Origin: Brachyhypopomus gauderio | Lineage: Eukaryota; Chordata; Actinopteri; Gymnotiformes; Hypopomidae | DNA: 64,000 bases | Direction: 5' to 3' | NCBI RefSeq assembly: GCF_052324685.1 | Contig: NW_027506875.1 | Location: 343,001 to 407,000 of the forward strand | Part shown: one piece after another, positions 62,246 to 64,000 of the stretch | How the letters are laid out: each line of letters starts with the position of its first letter | How positions within the stretch are numbered: position 1 is the first letter of the stretch | Made by a program: the position numbers and the translations under genes | Notes under the pieces: generated by a model | Databases searched by the model: none | The model's input: only the letters and a program-made list of their open reading frames with translations | Told to the model about the DNA's origin: nothing

Positions 62246-62512
62246 ACACACAAATTACACAAAAACAAATTATACAGACGAATACACAAGTCACAAACAA
62301 ATCACACAATACTACTAATAAAAGTAATAGCATTAGTGTGTAACTTTAATCATTTAATAGTGTTGATGTAACATACATTTAAATACATGATTGATTATGT
62401 GATTCGTGATTGTGTATTTGTGTTGGTGATGTTTGTGTGAGGAAGCAATCAGCGTCGGACCGTGACAGTTTAAGACATAGAAAACACCTCATGTCTGATT
62501 CACGTAGGGGGT

Positions 62513-62610
62513 GTGACATAAAGAGTGGTGATCATTGGTCATTCAAGCAGCCACACCCCTTGTGAAAAGGTGGTGGGGTTTATAAAGGGGATTCAGCTGT
62601 GAAAACCATG
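62513..62610 (+). promoter_or_regulatory. Promoter of a second lipoxygenase gene
   Basis: Contains gtgacataaagagtg (62513-62527), cagccacacccct (62548-62560) and TATAAA (62581-62586), in the same order as at 26376-26617, followed by the same aaaggggattcagctgtgaa sequence. The similarity extends through the first exon. Confidence 0.75.
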
Positions 62611-62668
62611 TTAAGGTGTTTCAGCAAACTAACAGGACACATCTGCTAAGATCCTTCATCTCCATCTG
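62609..62668 (+). other. Non-coding first exon of the second lipoxygenase gene; coding exons lie beyond the window
   Basis: Ends ctccatctg before a gtgagtcc donor, like 26726. The following 62669-64000 is intron, with no coding exon of a lipoxygenase visible. Confidence 0.65.
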
Positions 62669-64000
62669 GTGAGTCCAGCGTTCAACTGAAGACTTAAACA
62701 GTGGCTGTTGTTTCAGGTTCCTAGACACTCTACAGATCCCTTAAGGGGGAAGGATGTTGGGGTTTTTAATGATTAAAATATGGTGAACATCAGATACTCT
62801 CAGATCAGGTGAGCAACCATTACAATCAAGTGAGCAGCAGATACTCACCCTACTGCTACTAGTTTTGTTTGTGTGCTCCCTTTTACACAAATGTCCTACA
62901 GTATCAGTGATGCAAGTTCAATATGATCATGATATGATCAGCTATGAACATATATAGCCTATATACATCAGACAGATGGGGGGAGGGAGTTTAACCACTT
63001 GATTTGTTTTATTTATTTAGTATTGAAGCTGTCCCTCTCATGAACATGGACATACTCTTGAACTTGTTCTAGCTCATGGGTTTATGTGGATAATGTGAAA
63101 CCTTAGAAACTCCATTTTCAGGTCATGTGCCTGTAATGCTTAGCCCACTGCTTCTTTTACAAACTGACTACCAAATACCCAGAACATCTCACTAGGAAAT
63201 TTGGCCTACATCTACTGTTTGCAGTTATGTATAGAAATATTTTCTCTTCCACTGCTTCTCAGTTAGATTTTGAGCATATAACTGCTTCTTTTCAGTCTTG
63301 TGCAGCAGTGCTGAATTTGGTTGTCCCTCTTAGGCCTTAACCCTAGGCCGTGGCTGAATGATTCTGTTAGAACGGTTAGGAAAGAATGCAGAAAAACAGA
63401 ACGCAAATGGAAAAAGGATAGTTTGCTGGTATTTGAAGTTTGCTGGTATTTGAACTTTGCTTAGTTTTCAAAATTTCAGTTTTTCACTGGGTTTCAAAAA
63501 TGCACATCCTTAATTGTATAAACAGCACTTCTCCAACTAGTCCTAGGATTTTTATCCCATCATGTCATGTTTGGTATGATCATCATCTCTAGACCCTGTA
63601 GGTCAATAATTATCAAATAACATTCAGACTTTTATTCTCAATGGTGTCCTAAGCAATAAGGCATCAAGACCTCGCCATATAAGACCTATATTGCTTTAAC
63701 TCGTAGTGCTCAACTGTTTGAAGCACTGTTGCACATTGAGGTTCATGCCAGGTATGCCAAGTTTGGTCCAAATTGACCTGTGGGAGACACTATAGTACAC
63801 AAACCTCTAAAATCATAAAAACCTGCGCTGCAGTCCTGATGTGCAGAATACAGACAAAGAATGGGCCTTGTAAGATTCAGATCTTTTTACATCTTATGAC
63901 CGTTACACTATTATCCTTTTATTTCACTGAAATGTCTTATTTAATCACTAATATCAGTATGGTAGTACTTGGGCTCTATCTACTGGCCAAATACTGGAAC

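Overview
This window is nuclear DNA of a ray-finned fish. The evidence is intron-containing genes with GT-AG exons, a fish-type lipoxygenase, an N-terminal exon remnant of the fish NLR (NLRC3-like) family, V-SINE-like and LINE sequences, many hAT and PIF-Harbinger transposons, and abundant micro- and minisatellites. I found no tRNA, rRNA or CRISPR structure and no prokaryotic gene layout. Species cannot be fixed from sequence alone.

Three host genes can be assembled from splice sites and reading frame. (1) 26.6-34.6 kb, plus strand: an apparently intact lipoxygenase of the ALOXE3/12R-like type, with one non-coding and 14 coding exons, 659 residues and all five iron ligands. A second promoter and first exon almost identical to it lies at 62.5-62.7 kb and runs off the right edge, so a tandem lipoxygenase array begins here. 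(2) 44.8-50.1 kb, minus strand: a four-exon gene for a 356-residue protein I do not recognise; its second intron holds a 1.6-kb minisatellite. (3) 56.6-57.7 kb, plus strand: a three-exon gene for a 276-residue protein with an N-terminal signal peptide and the zinc-deaminase signature HAE...SPC-x3-C. It is best explained as a secreted AID/APOBEC-like deaminase of the kind reported in fishes. This is the most interesting gene in the window.

The rest is dense mobile DNA. 0-26 kb: decayed NLR exon repeats (3.7-4.6 kb), L1/Tx1 and L2/CR1-type LINE relics, a 2.6-kb inverted-repeat hAT-like element, a PIF-Harbinger element with exact TTA duplications (16.7-18.2 kb), a hAT carrying a solo LTR that itself carries another element (19.0-21.2 kb), a second hAT splitting a BED zinc-finger relic (21.3-23.1 kb), and THAP and Crypton-like fragments (23.3-25.3 kb). 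35-44.6 kb: a 31-bp minisatellite, a Harbinger element with a HARBI1-type fragment, and a LINE 3' region interrupted by several hAT-type insertions. 50-56 kb: minisatellites and a palindromic MITE inside a long TA run. 58.5-62.3 kb: nested repeats.

Exact 8-bp target-site duplications were read for nine hAT-type insertions, which points to fairly recent activity. The three host genes have no evident common pathway. Lipoxygenase and deaminase could both serve epithelial or immune defence, but that is inference.
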